Shown here one piece after another: positions 5,624 to 5,713 of a DNA stretch of 5,713 bases. The notes under the pieces were generated by a model. It saw only the letters and a list, made by a program, of their open reading frames with translations, was not told the DNA's origin and did not search any database. Made by a program: the position numbers and the translations under genes. Location of the stretch: positions 1-5,713 of the forward strand of contig DTYU01000226.1 in assembly GCA_012961725.1 (NCBI GenBank), written 5' to 3'. The stretch's first letter is position 1; every line of letters begins with the position of its first letter. Source of the DNA: Desulfotomaculum sp. (GTDB lineage Bacteria > Bacillota > Desulfotomaculia > Desulfotomaculales > Ammonificaceae).

Positions 5624-5713
5624 GATTCAGCCCTCGGTTGCCTGCTAAAAATTACCCACTACTTCAGTCAAGGCAAAGTGGAAAATGCAAAGTAGTAAAG
5701 AGGGCTAATCTAA

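Noticed and set aside
5646..5696. Inverted repeat ACTACTT/AAGTAGT (5658-5664 and 5690-5696) followed by TAATTTTT on the minus strand, a possible terminator of an upstream gene
   Set aside because: The loop is 25 nt, the stem is only 7 bp and AT-rich, and no upstream coding region is visible to terminate.

Overview
The window reads as ordinary chromosome from a moderately GC-rich bacterium. Strong AAGGAGG-type ribosome binding sites, a Firmicute-style 6S RNA and mnmA features of Gram-positive type point to the clostridial side of the Firmicutes, perhaps Peptococcaceae, Desulfotomaculum or Moorella relatives. That placement is inferred from gene content and style, not from a marker gene. Every gene lies on the minus strand, so the window is best read from right to left.

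From right to left it holds: an upstream stretch with no recognisable gene (about 5624-5713); a 6S RNA gene with a good sigma-A promoter (about 5588 to 5392); one copy of a 30-bp repeat (5361-5390); mnmA, the tRNA U34 2-thiouridylase (4210-5235, possibly extending to 5331); a 138-bp gap; purL (1237-4071), an intermediate-length form with two PurS-like domains fused to its N-terminus; purQ (455-1240), the glutaminase subunit, overlapping purL by four bases; a repeat-rich 288-bp spacer (167-454); and the first 55 codons of gpsA (1-166).

PurL and PurQ together form FGAM synthetase, step 4 of de novo purine synthesis: PurQ supplies ammonia from glutamine and PurL uses it with ATP to convert FGAR to FGAM. 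A separate purS is not needed because PurS-like sequence is built into PurL. mnmA (tRNA thiolation), 6S RNA (RNA polymerase-sigma70/A regulation) and gpsA (glycerol-3-phosphate for phospholipid) are housekeeping neighbours with no direct functional link.

The least ordinary material is non-coding. A near-identical repeat with core CGGGGACACCATACTAAATT lies in opposite orientations on the two sides of the mnmA-purL-purQ block. The left copy carries two internal tandem duplications and abuts the gpsA ribosome binding site. Beside it are two blocks of a degenerate 7-bp repeat (consensus about YTCYGRC) separated by an island with inverted-repeat ends. I saw no CRISPR array, transposase gene, defence system or clearly new protein system.
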